Origin: Pseudodesulfovibrio sp. | GTDB lineage: Bacteria > Desulfobacterota > Desulfovibrionia > Desulfovibrionales > Desulfovibrionaceae | NCBI GenBank assembly: GCA_022712815.1 | Contig: JAFLJW010000314.1 | Location: forward strand, 1 to 13,107 | Length of the DNA stretch: 13,107 nucleotides | Direction: 5' to 3' | Shown here: piece after piece, positions 1-6,657 of the stretch | How the letters are laid out: every line of letters begins with the position of its first letter | Numbering within the stretch: position 1 is the stretch's first letter | Translations under genes and position numbers: made by a program | Notes under the pieces: generated by a model | The model's input: only the letters and a program-made list of their open reading frames with translations | Database searches by the model: none | Told to the model about the DNA's origin: nothing

Positions 1-371
1 ACGCGCTCTGCGTCTTCCTTGATACCGGCTGTGTCGTTGCGGAAAAACGCGCCCATATCGAGATTTTCCATGACCGTCAGGCGGGGGAAGATGCGGCGAC
101 CTTCGGGGACCTGACACAATCCCATGGATGGCAGGATATCGGAACTGATATTGTTGATGCGCTCACCTTTGTAGAAGATGTCCCCTTCAACGGCTTTTAT
201 GATATTGCAGATGGTCATCAGCGTGGTGGATTTACCTGCGCCGTTGGCCCCGATGATGGAGACGATCTCGCCTTCAAAGACTTTGAACGAGATGCCCTTC
301 AAGGCCTGTATCCGACCATAGGCCGAGACCACGTTTTTCAGTTCAAGGATGATTTTTTTGGTATCTGGCAT
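1..371 (-). CDS. livF: LivF, branched-chain amino acid ABC transporter ATPase (partial, C-terminus outside window)
   Basis: One of the two cytoplasmic ATPases that drive a LIV/HAAT-family importer. The first 123 codons are present, reading from ATG at 371 off the left edge. The N-terminus has a typical LivF beta-strand region (LKNVVSAYGRIQALKGISF, residues 11-29), Walker A GANGAGKS at 41-48, and the Q-loop with the LivF hallmark QVPEGRRIFPRLTVMENL at 87-104. The ABC signature, Walker B and H-loop lie beyond the window. It starts 15 bases after the livM stop and has no clear Shine-Dalgarno sequence, so it is probably translated by coupling to livM as the last gene of the livG-K-H-M-F operon. 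The family call is very secure. The substrate is inferred from the operon. Confidence 0.95.
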   Translation of the reverse strand, partial: MPDTKKIILELKNVVSAYGRIQALKGISFKVFEGEIVSIIGANGAGKSTTLMTICNIIKAVEGDIFYKGERINNISSDILPSMGLCQVPEGRRIFPRLTVMENLDMGAFFRNDTAGIKEDAER

Positions 372-386
372 TGTTTTGTACTTTGG

Positions 387-1577
387 TTAATCAGCTTCTT
401 CTGACCGGCGGCCAACACGTGAGGCAGGCCACAGACCTTCGGGACGGATGAGCATCATTAGCGTCATTACGCCACCGAACACCAACATGCGGTAAAGCTC
501 GAATCCGCGGAAGACCTCGGGCAGGGCCACCAGAGCCAGAACGCCGAGGATGACGCCGGGGATGGACCCCATTCCGCCGAGGACGACCATGGAAAGGACC
601 ATGGCAGATTCAAGGAAAGTGAATGATTCAGGTCCGACAAACCGCATGCGAGCGGCAAAAAACGCCCCGGCAAATCCGGCGAAGGTCGCGCCCATGGCAT
701 AGGCCAGAAGTTTCAGGAGAAAGGTATTCACACCCATCAGTTCGGCGGCGGTCTCGTCCTCGCGGATGGCCTCCCAGGCCCGGCCTATGCGGGAGAAATT
801 GAGTCGGTAGACCGCAATTATCGTGACGATGACGATGACGAGAATGACGTAGTAGAGCATCCAGAGTTGCTTGAGTTGGTAGCCGAAGATTTCGGGACGC
901 GGAATACTGAGGATGCCGTTTGGACCGTTGGTCAGTGACATCCAGTTATTGAAGATGAGGCGAACTATCTCACCAAACCCCAGCGTGACGATGGCGAGGT
1001 AGTCTCCGCGCATTCGCAGGGTGGGATAGCCGACAATGCTGCCTGCGATGGCAGCCGTCAACCCGGCCACAGGCAGGCAGAGCCAGAACGACATGCCGAA
1101 ATGGAGGCTCATCAATGCATAGGTATATGCCCCCACACCGTAGAAGGCGATGTAGCCGAGATCGAGCAATCCGGCCAGACCGACAACGATATTCAGGCCA
1201 AGGCCGAGGCAGATGTAGATCATGACACTGATGGCTACGTCATGGGCGTACCGTTCCGTTAATTGCGGATAAATGATCGCAGCCGCGAGGACGATGCCGA
1301 GAAGTGCCCACCGGGGCATGGAATCGTATATCTTTTTTGCTTTGCCGGAAGCGGTTTTGATCGGGGTTTCGACGAAATCCAGTTGCCCTGCCTGCTGCAC
1401 CTGATAGAAGAGCATGATGATGACGGCAGCCACAGCCACATAGCCGAAGACCGTGAAGGTCTTGCCAAATTCCAGTCCTTCGGGCGTGATGCCGAGCAGC
1501 GGCCACAGAAGGATGAAGAACCACAGGAGGCCGACCCCGCAGGACAGCCATAATTTTCTAGACTCTTGTGTCGTCAA
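387..1577 (-). CDS. livM: LivM, branched-chain amino acid ABC transporter permease
   Basis: Inner-membrane permease of the LIV importer, partner of LivH, 396 aa. The first ~106 residues form an extension with hydrophobic segments at about 9-29, 40-58 and 90-104, as in the long E. coli LivM. The conserved core follows: GLLDLGYIAFYGVGAYTY (136-153), GDYLAIVTLGFGEIVRL (191-207), the EAA-like ATPase-docking loop around GRAWEAIREDETAAELMGVN (265-284), and the C-terminal PEGLWP (379-384). The start is a TTG at 1577, preceded by GGGAGAG six bases upstream. The next ATG would remove the whole extension. The reading frame overlaps the end of livH by 20 bases, which implies translational coupling. Family call secure; TTG start likely. 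Confidence 0.94.
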   Translation of the reverse strand: MTTQESRKLWLSCGVGLLWFFILLWPLLGITPEGLEFGKTFTVFGYVAVAAVIIMLFYQVQQAGQLDFVETPIKTASGKAKKIYDSMPRWALLGIVLAAAIIYPQLTERYAHDVAISVMIYICLGLGLNIVVGLAGLLDLGYIAFYGVGAYTYALMSLHFGMSFWLCLPVAGLTAAIAGSIVGYPTLRMRGDYLAIVTLGFGEIVRLIFNNWMSLTNGPNGILSIPRPEIFGYQLKQLWMLYYVILVIVIVTIIAVYRLNFSRIGRAWEAIREDETAAELMGVNTFLLKLLAYAMGATFAGFAGAFFAARMRFVGPESFTFLESAMVLSMVVLGGMGSIPGVILGVLALVALPEVFRGFELYRMLVFGGVMTLMMLIRPEGLWPASRVGRRSEEAD

Positions 1578-2460
1578 CGTTCTCTCCCATGATGCCGGTG
1601 GGACGGAAATACAGGACGGCGATCAGGATGATGAAGGCGAATACGTCCTTGTATTCACCGGAAATATATCCGGCGGCGAAAATTTCCACCATGCCGATGA
1701 TCAGTCCGCCGATCAGTGCGCCGGTGATGTTGCCGATGCCACCGAGCACGGCGGCGGCAAAGGCCTTGATGCCGGGTACGAATCCCATGGTGTAGTTCAC
1801 CGATCCGTAATAGAGGCCGACCATGATGCCCGCCGCTGCTGCCAGAGCCGCGCCAATGGCGAAAGTTGTGGCGATAACGCGGTTGGAATTGATGCCGACC
1901 AGCGCGGCCATGACCTTGTCCTGAGACGTGGCCCGCATGGCCTTTCCGATCCGGGTTTTGAAGACCAGAAGGTTCAGGGCGATCAGAAGGACGATGGTCA
2001 GGACCACGATGAAAATTTGCATGTAGGAGACGGAAACGAGTCCCCATTCAAATCCGCCAGCGGTGATTTCCGTGGGGTAGGGCTTGTCATAAACGCCCTG
2101 CGTGAGCATCAGCCCGTTTTGCAGGAAGATGGACACGCCCAGTGCAGACAGCAGTGCGGCCAGACGGGATGCCTGACGAAGAGGTTTGTAGGCGAGGCGT
2201 TCCACGGCCATGGCCATCAGTGCGCAATAGCCCATGGACAGGACCAGGGCGAGTCCGAGACAGATATAGGGATGCAACCCCTGTGCTGCCAGATAGGAAA
2301 TGAGAATCACGCCCATGTAACCACCAGCGGCGAAGAATTCACCGTGCGCGAAGTTGATGAGCTGGATGATGCCGTAGACCATGGTATAGCCGAGGGCAAT
2401 GAGAGCGTAAACGCCTCCGAGCGTGATGCAGTTGATCAGCTGTTGGATGAAAAATTCCAT
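1558..2460 (-). CDS. livH: LivH, branched-chain amino acid ABC transporter permease
   Basis: Inner-membrane permease of the LIV importer, 300 aa, close to the usual LivH length. Family marks are the N-terminal membrane segment with LGGVYALIALGYTMVYG (14-30), INFAHGEFFAAGGYMG (35-50), the EAA-type coupling loop TRIGKAMRATSQDKVMAALVG (169-189), the glycine-rich helix around AAAVLGGIGNITGALIGGL (235-253), and the C-terminal FRPTGIMGE (285-293). The ATG at 2460 has only a modest TGGAT ribosome-binding sequence. It lies 63 bases after the livK stop, across a strong hairpin. Its 3' end overlaps the TTG start of livM. Together with LivM it forms the membrane channel engaged by LivG and LivF. Confidence 0.96.
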   Translation of the reverse strand: MEFFIQQLINCITLGGVYALIALGYTMVYGIIQLINFAHGEFFAAGGYMGVILISYLAAQGLHPYICLGLALVLSMGYCALMAMAVERLAYKPLRQASRLAALLSALGVSIFLQNGLMLTQGVYDKPYPTEITAGGFEWGLVSVSYMQIFIVVLTIVLLIALNLLVFKTRIGKAMRATSQDKVMAALVGINSNRVIATTFAIGAALAAAAGIMVGLYYGSVNYTMGFVPGIKAFAAAVLGGIGNITGALIGGLIIGMVEIFAAGYISGEYKDVFAFIILIAVLYFRPTGIMGENVDDTRV

Positions 2461-2473
2461 GTGTATCCAGTGT

Positions 2474-2501
2474 CCGGGACCTCGCAGATGCGAGGTCCCG
2501 G
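2474..2501 (-). promoter_or_regulatory. Intercistronic hairpin between livK and livH
   Basis: A perfect 12-bp inverted repeat (CCGGGACCTCGC / GCGAGGTCCCGG) closes a 4-base loop in the 63-base livK-livH gap. In the direction of the operon (minus strand) it is followed by ACACTGG, not a T-run, so it does not look like a complete intrinsic terminator for the operon. On the plus strand it is followed by TTTT. By analogy with hairpins after other binding-protein genes, it may protect the livK 3' end or lower read-through, giving more binding protein than permease. The hairpin is directly visible; its role is inference. Confidence 0.75.
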
Positions 2502-2523
2502 TTTTGTTGCAGCTTGCTTAAGC

Positions 2524-3672
2524 TTAGTACTTTTCGCCGGACAGGGAGTTCCAGTACGGTACGAACTTGCCGTCTTTGACCTGATAGACGGTGTAGTTGG
2601 AACCGGAGTCACCCTGCTCGTTGTAAGAAACGGTCTTGGATGCGCCCACGAATTCGAGCTTCAGAAGCTCGGCACGGACTTTGACAGGATCAGCAGATCC
2701 AGCGGCCTGAACGGCTTTCAGGTATGCCATGGCGGAGTCAAAGGCGTATGCGGAGTAAGCGCCAGGCTCGTTGCCGGTCTTGGCCTTATACTTGGTGAAG
2801 AAGGTCTTGTAAGCGTCAGCATCTTTGTCAATGGCTCCGAAGGTGCAGAACAAGCCTTCAGCGCTAGCCTTGGCGATTTCAACGATCTTGGGATGGTAGA
2901 CGGCATCCTGACCCATCAGGACAGCGTCAACGCCCATGCGCTTGGCCTGGATGACCATCAGTGCGCCGGTGGCGGAGTTTTGCAAGGAGATGTAGAAGAG
3001 GTCGGGGTTGGCGGCTTTGACCTTGGTCAGCACGGCGGAGTAGTCCTTGTCGCCCTGATTGACGTGGTCGTGATCCAGAACTTCGATCCCGGCAGCCTTG
3101 GCAGCAGCGGCAACACCTTCGGCCAGACCCTGGGAGTAGGTGGTCTTGTCATCGACGATGAAGATGGACTTCACGCCTGCGACGTCTTTCATGAACTTGA
3201 CGGCAGCCGGGGCCTGGTGATCGTCACGCCCGCAGGTGCGGAATATGTTGGTCAGGCCGCGTTCGGTGACTTTCGGGCTGGTGGAAGCCGGGGTCAGCAT
3301 GATGATGTTTTCTTCGGCCAGAGTCTCGGAAGCCGGAATGGTCGAGCTGGAGCAGTATGCACCGACAACGCCGGTAACTTTTTCGTTGATCAGCTTGTTG
3401 GCTGCGGCAACGGCCTGTTTCGGGTCGCAAGCGGTATCCTGCGGGAAAAGCTCAATGTCGTCAAAACCTTCGATGCCGCCTTGTTCCCTGATGACTTCGA
3501 TGGCGATTTCAGTACCCTGGCGGATGTCGTTACCGTCAGCGGCGTAAGGGCCGGTCAGGGGGGACATGGTCCCCATTTTGAGAACATTTTCGGCTTTTTC
3601 ACCTTCGCCGCAGCCCGTCAGGACCAGGGCCATTACGGCCAGAGCCGCGATAAGTGCGAGTAAACGTTTCAT
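2524..3672 (-). CDS. livK: LivK/LivJ-type branched-chain amino acid binding lipoprotein
   Basis: Extracytoplasmic ligand-binding protein (periplasmic-binding fold type I, Leu/Ile/Val family), 382 aa. The N-terminus is a lipoprotein signal: basic MKR, a hydrophobic stretch, and a lipobox ending LTGC with the lipidated Cys at 21. The mature part has MSPLTGPYAADG (36-47), the LivJ-like ligand-pocket motif YCSSSTIPAS (106-115), and the downstream TPASTSPKVTERG region, all close in pattern to E. coli LivJ. The start is set at the ATG at 3672 because GGAGAG lies 7 bases before it. An in-frame ATG at 3687 sits inside that Shine-Dalgarno sequence and would put charged residues before the signal. It follows livG by 36 bases. 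An amino acid ligand is probable; which one is not determined. Confidence 0.95.
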   Translation of the reverse strand: MKRLLALIAALAVMALVLTGCGEGEKAENVLKMGTMSPLTGPYAADGNDIRQGTEIAIEVIREQGGIEGFDDIELFPQDTACDPKQAVAAANKLINEKVTGVVGAYCSSSTIPASETLAEENIIMLTPASTSPKVTERGLTNIFRTCGRDDHQAPAAVKFMKDVAGVKSIFIVDDKTTYSQGLAEGVAAAAKAAGIEVLDHDHVNQGDKDYSAVLTKVKAANPDLFYISLQNSATGALMVIQAKRMGVDAVLMGQDAVYHPKIVEIAKASAEGLFCTFGAIDKDADAYKTFFTKYKAKTGNEPGAYSAYAFDSAMAYLKAVQAAGSADPVKVRAELLKLEFVGASKTVSYNEQGDSGSNYTVYQVKDGKFVPYWNSLSGEKY

Positions 3673-3708
3673 AGACACTCTCTCCATTTTGCGGTTTAGC
3701 CAGCCTCT

Positions 3709-4464
3709 CTACTGGCCTAAATATGCCTCAATCACAGCCGGGTCTTTCCGAATATCCTGGGGAAGGCCCTCTGCGATCATTACACCGTGGTCAAGAACGA
3801 CGATTCGGCTGCAAATGCCCATGACGACTTTCATGTCATGCTCCACCATCAGCACCTTGATGCCAAGCTCGGTGATGTGCCCAATGGATTCCATGAGTTC
3901 CATGGACTCGACCGGATTCAGACCGGCAGCGGGTTCGTCAAGAAGGATTGTGTGCGGTTCGCTTGCCAATGCCCGGGCAATCTCCAGTCTGCGTTGATAC
4001 CCGTATGGAAGGTTGCAGGCGATTTCGTCCGTCTTGTCGCCAAGACCCATGAAGTCGAGTGCTTTCTGGGATTTTTCCTGAATGCGCTTTTCCTCGCGTT
4101 GCTGGCTCGGACTTCTGAGAATGGCACCCCATACACCAGCCTTGGAGCGGCTGTGCTGGGCGACCATACAGTTTTCGAGCGCGGTCATGTTTTGAAAAAG
4201 CCGAATGTTCTGGAAGGTTCGGGCGATGCCCATGGTCAGGACCTGATAGGGACGAAGGCCGGTGAGGATCTTGTCGTCATATGTCACCTTGCCGCTGGAG
4301 GCTTTGTACACTCCGGTGATAACGTTGAACACCGTGGTTTTACCCGCGCCGTTGGGGCCGATCAAGCCCACAACTTCACCCTCGCCCACGGTGAACGAAA
4401 TGTCGGTCAGGGCTTGCAAACCGCCAAACCGGACACATATATCGTCAAGAATAAGGTTTTCCAT
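3709..4464 (-). CDS. livG: LivG, branched-chain amino acid ABC transporter ATPase
   Basis: Cytoplasmic ATPase of the LIV importer, 251 aa, and the first gene of the minus-strand operon. Walker A GPNGAGKT is at 37-44, the Q-loop Gln at 85 (RTFQNIRLF), the LIV-type signature LPYGYQRRLEIARAL at 152-166, Walker B ILLDE at 173-177, and the H-loop His at 209 (VEHDM). The C-terminus EAYLGQ is typical. The ATG at 4464 is chosen because MENLILDDICVRFGG aligns with LivG N-termini. The frame stays open to 4533, but the extra 23 residues do not resemble the family. A TGGATAC sequence before the ATG is only a modest ribosome-binding site. livK follows 36 bases later. Confidence 0.95.
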   Translation of the reverse strand: MENLILDDICVRFGGLQALTDISFTVGEGEVVGLIGPNGAGKTTVFNVITGVYKASSGKVTYDDKILTGLRPYQVLTMGIARTFQNIRLFQNMTALENCMVAQHSRSKAGVWGAILRSPSQQREEKRIQEKSQKALDFMGLGDKTDEIACNLPYGYQRRLEIARALASEPHTILLDEPAAGLNPVESMELMESIGHITELGIKVLMVEHDMKVVMGICSRIVVLDHGVMIAEGLPQDIRKDPAVIEAYLGQ

Positions 4465-4571
4465 AAGTATCCAATGAAATAGTAAAAATCGCCTGTTTTT
4501 ACAAGCAAAATATTCTCTGCACCATAGGTTCAATCATTTAAAATAACGGGCTTTTTTTGACAGGACGCTTT

Positions 4572-4600
4572 TTATTACCCCATTTTGACAAAAAAGTCTA
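4572..4600 (-). promoter_or_regulatory. Weak candidate sigma70 promoter for livG operon
   Basis: Read on the minus strand, TAGACT (4600-4595) and TAATAA (4577-4572) are separated by 17 bases. They match the -35 and -10 consensus at 4/6 and 3/6 positions. This would give a leader of about 100 bases before the livG ATG. The match is poor and other placements are possible. It is listed because the region must contain the livG promoter and this is the best-spaced pair found. Confidence 0.25.
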
Positions 4601-4639
4601 ATCAACGCGAATTGTTCTTGTCTACTGAGCATTCTTTTT

Positions 4640-4672
4640 TTCTGTCATGACAAACAGAATAATGTTCTGTTT
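4640..4672. promoter_or_regulatory. Operator-like inverted repeats, Lrp-consensus-like
   Basis: Three half-sites alternate in orientation: TTCTGT at 4640-4645, ACAGAA at 4654-4659 and TTCTGT at 4665-4670. The right pair extends to a perfect AAACAGAA-N5-TTCTGTTT dyad (4652-4672). The left pair encloses the palindrome TGTCATGACA (4643-4652). The 15-mer at 4655-4669 agrees with the E. coli Lrp consensus YAGHAWATTWTDCTR at 13 of 15 positions. Lrp controls liv genes in E. coli, so an Lrp/AsnC-family site is a reasonable guess for this position, about 190 bases upstream of livG and 200 upstream of the dehydrogenase. The dyads are visible; the regulator identity is inference. Confidence 0.5.
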
Positions 4673-4870
4673 ATCTCCGCGACACAAGGCGGGGGCAGGG
4701 CAAATATTTTCAAACTTGTCCTTTATGACGAATAACGCACGGTACTGCATACGGGCTTTTTCACGCCCAGTTTCATTGATCAGGGCATTTCAAAAGGGCG
4801 TACTTTCCTTTGCGATATGAATACTGTAACTCCTTTCGTGCACCACATATACAGGTAAGGAGTATTTTTC

Positions 4871-5626
4871 ATGACAAAGACAGTTTTCATTACCGGCGCA
4901 ACTGCCGGATTCGGCAAGGCCATGGCTAGGCGATATGCATCAGCGGGTTGGAAACTGGTGCTGACAGGCAGGCGCCCGGAAAGGCTTGATGAGCTGAAAT
5001 CGTCCCTTGCCCCCGCCTCGGTCCACACCATTTGTTTTGACATCCGCGACAGGGAATCGGTCCGGGATGCGGTGGCCTCCCTGCCCCCGGAGTTCGCTGC
5101 CATCGACGTGCTCGTGAACAACGCAGGTCTCGCCCTTGGCACGGAACCGGCTCAGGATTGCGATCTGGACGAGTGGGAAACCATGGTGGACACCAATATC
5201 AAGGGCTTGCTCTATATTACCAAGGCAATCCTGCCCGGCATGATTGAGCGCAACACGGGCCATATCGTCAATCTCGGTTCCGTGGCAGGCAACTATCCTT
5301 ATCCCGGCAGCAACACCTACGGCGGCACCAAGGCTTTTGTGAAGCAGTTCTCCCTGAATCTTCTGGCTGACCTGCTTGGCACGAAGATCCGCGTCACGAA
5401 CATTGAGCCGGGCCTGTGCGAGAGCGAGTTTTCCATTGTTCGCTTCCGCGGCGACAAGGACAAGGCGGACAACGTCTATAAAGGAACCGAGCCTATTTTG
5501 CCGGACGACATTGCCGAGATCATTTACTGGACCACCACTTTGCCCTCGCATATTAATATTAATGCCCTTGAGGTCATGCCAGTGGATCAGGCGTTTGGAC
5601 CCTTTGCGATCCACCGGGAAGATTGA
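4871..5626 (+). CDS. ydfG: YdfG-type NADP-dependent 3-hydroxy acid dehydrogenase (short-chain dehydrogenase/reductase)
   Basis: Cytosolic classical SDR of 251 aa that resembles E. coli YdfG along its whole length. YdfG oxidises L-allo-threonine, serine and related 3-hydroxy acids, and reduces malonic semialdehyde. The Rossmann nucleotide motif TGATAGFG is at 8-15, and TGRR at 32-35 is consistent with NADP preference. NNAG is at 83-86. The catalytic tetrad is Asn109, Ser137, Tyr150 and Lys154 (YGGTK). The YdfG-like tail has INALEVMPVDQ (230-240) and ends IHRED. The ATG at 4871 follows a strong TAAGGAG with 8-base spacing. It is transcribed divergently from livG and appears to be a single-gene unit. 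A link to amino acid use (hydroxy-amino acids, or 3-hydroxyisobutyrate from valine) is inferred from neighbours only. Confidence 0.9.
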   Translation: MTKTVFITGATAGFGKAMARRYASAGWKLVLTGRRPERLDELKSSLAPASVHTICFDIRDRESVRDAVASLPPEFAAIDVLVNNAGLALGTEPAQDCDLDEWETMVDTNIKGLLYITKAILPGMIERNTGHIVNLGSVAGNYPYPGSNTYGGTKAFVKQFSLNLLADLLGTKIRVTNIEPGLCESEFSIVRFRGDKDKADNVYKGTEPILPDDIAEIIYWTTTLPSHININALEVMPVDQAFGPFAIHRED

Positions 5627-5725
5627 TGAGTCTGGCGTAAGGCGTCCTTGATACTGAAATATGTGAAAAGTACCATGCACTCGTGCTGACCCGAGTCTAA
5701 AAGTTTGCATCGTGTCCGATTCTGC

Positions 5726-5755
5726 TTGACTTATTGGTCCTTTTTAGGGTCTAAA
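5726..5755 (+). promoter_or_regulatory. Candidate sigma70 promoter for the CBS-ACT/liv/acyl-CoA synthetase operon
   Basis: TTGACT (5726-5731, 5/6 of the -35 consensus) is followed after 18 bases by TCTAAA (5750-5755, 4/6 of the -10 consensus). Transcription would start near 5762, giving a leader of about 125 bases before the ATG at 5887. No other pair in this gap is as good. This is a consensus-based guess. Confidence 0.4.
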
Positions 5756-5784
5756 CCGCGCTGCCAGCCAGCTCTATGCGCAGG

Positions 5785-5810
5785 GGTTTATTGCACGAAA
5801 TGCATAAACC
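5785..5810 (+). promoter_or_regulatory. Dyad in the leader of the CBS-ACT gene
   Basis: GGTTTA-T-TGCA / TGCA-TAAACC forms 10 paired bases with one bulged T around the loop CGAAA. It lies about 25-50 bases after the predicted transcription start, so it could be an operator or an RNA stem in the 5' leader. No known riboswitch class was recognised. Confidence 0.45.
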
Positions 5811-5820
5811 GTGTATGGAA

Positions 5821-5846
5821 TCCGGACGGAAATGATACCGCCCGGA
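5821..5846 (+). promoter_or_regulatory. Second leader stem-loop upstream of the CBS-ACT gene
   Basis: TCCGGACGG (5821-5829) and CCGCCCGGA (5838-5846) pair over 9 positions with one A-C mismatch around an 8-base loop. It lies 28 bases before the AAGGAG ribosome-binding site of the next gene. No T-run follows, so it is not a normal terminator. The pairing is visible; its function is unknown. Confidence 0.35.
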
Positions 5847-5886
5847 GCAAGGGCTGGAATGGTTGCACGATCCAAGGAGAAAACAG

Positions 5887-6543
5887 ATGTACGTTGGACT
5901 GAAAATGCTTCGCGACTTCGTCAAAGTCACCCCTCAGACTCTGGTTAAGGATGCCCAAAAGCAACTTGAAGACAGCAAACTCTGGATGCTCCTGGTGGTG
6001 GACGAAGAGGGCAAGCTGGTCGGTTATGTACGTAAGGAAGATCTTTCCGCTGCATTGCCCAGCCTAGTGACCTCTCTGGAAAAGCACGAAATTAACTACC
6101 TGATGAGCAAACTCACTGTAGAGAAGATCTATCGTACCGACATCAAGACCGTGACCCCTGAGACCGAAATCGAGGGCGCGGCTGACATGATGTACGAGAT
6201 GAACCTGGCCGGACTGGCCGTGGTCGATGCCTCCGGTGAACTCATTGGATATATCAATAGAAACGTCATGCTCGACGTACTGGCCGAGGAGATGGGATAT
6301 CGCGAGGGCGGAAGCCGCCTGACGCTTGAGGTCGAGGACCGTTCCGGCGTGCTTTATGAAGTCGCCGGGGTCATCGCCAATATGAAAATATCCATCATCT
6401 CCATTGGCACTTTCTTTTATAGCGGACGCAGAATAGTTGTCGTCCGAATAGATACCGATGACCCGTCCGCCGTAGCCATAGCGTTGCAGGACAGGGGCTA
6501 CAAACTGGTCACTCCCGATAATTTCACGGGAGAATGGACCTAA
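5887..6543 (+). CDS. CBS-CBS-ACT domain protein (AcuB-like)
   Basis: A soluble 218-aa protein with two CBS domains (about 10-55 and 80-135) followed by a C-terminal ACT domain (about 144-208). CBS pairs usually bind adenosine nucleotides and ACT domains small ligands such as amino acids, so this is a likely sensor or regulator, not an enzyme. CBS-like cores are WMLLVVDEEGKLVGYVRKED (33-52) and LAGLAVVDASGELIGYINRN (107-126). The ACT begins RLTLEVEDRSGVLYEVAGVI (144-163). The same architecture occurs in AcuB of Bacillus acetoin operons. The ATG at 5887 has AAGGAG with 7-base spacing; an in-frame upstream ATG at 5863 has no comparable site. It is probably the first gene of the plus-strand operon, 114 bases before livG. 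No DNA-binding domain is visible. Confidence 0.88.
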   Translation: MYVGLKMLRDFVKVTPQTLVKDAQKQLEDSKLWMLLVVDEEGKLVGYVRKEDLSAALPSLVTSLEKHEINYLMSKLTVEKIYRTDIKTVTPETEIEGAADMMYEMNLAGLAVVDASGELIGYINRNVMLDVLAEEMGYREGGSRLTLEVEDRSGVLYEVAGVIANMKISIISIGTFFYSGRRIVVVRIDTDDPSAVAIALQDRGYKLVTPDNFTGEWT

Positions 6544-6657
6544 GGGTCTGCTCGCGAACACGACAGTACAGGCCGGATCGGAGTTAGATGTTATTCGCCG
6601 CTCCGCCGTACAGACGTTGTGCCTTCCGGGTACGCTCTCAACCATAATTGCAGGATT

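Larger units (their letters stand above)
4465..4870. other. Divergent intergenic region between livG and the SDR gene
   Basis: These 406 bases hold no credible gene. They separate livG (minus) from the dehydrogenase gene (plus), so they should hold promoters for both. The sequence is more AT-rich than its surroundings, with several A/T tracts (4551-4557, 4590-4595, 4634-4640). A cluster of TTCTGT/ACAGAA half-sites lies at 4640-4672. A possible minus-strand promoter is listed separately. A strong Shine-Dalgarno, TAAGGAG at 4856-4862, belongs to the dehydrogenase gene. I found no convincing sigma70 promoter for that gene and no sigma54 element. Confidence 0.6.

Noticed and set aside
1453..3663. 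A 736-codon open frame on the plus strand, antisense to livH and livK
   Set aside because: It is unusually long, but its translation is rich in Asp, His, Gly and Gln with no domain I recognise. It lies exactly opposite two well-supported genes whose codon bias would leave this frame open, and it has no upstream ribosome-binding site worth noting.
4572..4870. FNR/CRP-like or sigma54 sites in the divergent region
   Set aside because: TTGAT and ATCAA-like words are present but not at the right spacing, and no GG-N10-GC element of the -24/-12 type was found.
5679..5700. Possible terminator after the dehydrogenase gene (ACTCG / CGAGT)
   Set aside because: It has only five pairs with an eight-base loop and no T-run, so it is too weak to call.
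5705..5902. A 65-codon plus-strand open frame upstream of the CBS-ACT gene
   Set aside because: It covers the candidate promoter and leader dyads, has no ribosome-binding site, and runs out of frame into the start of the real gene.
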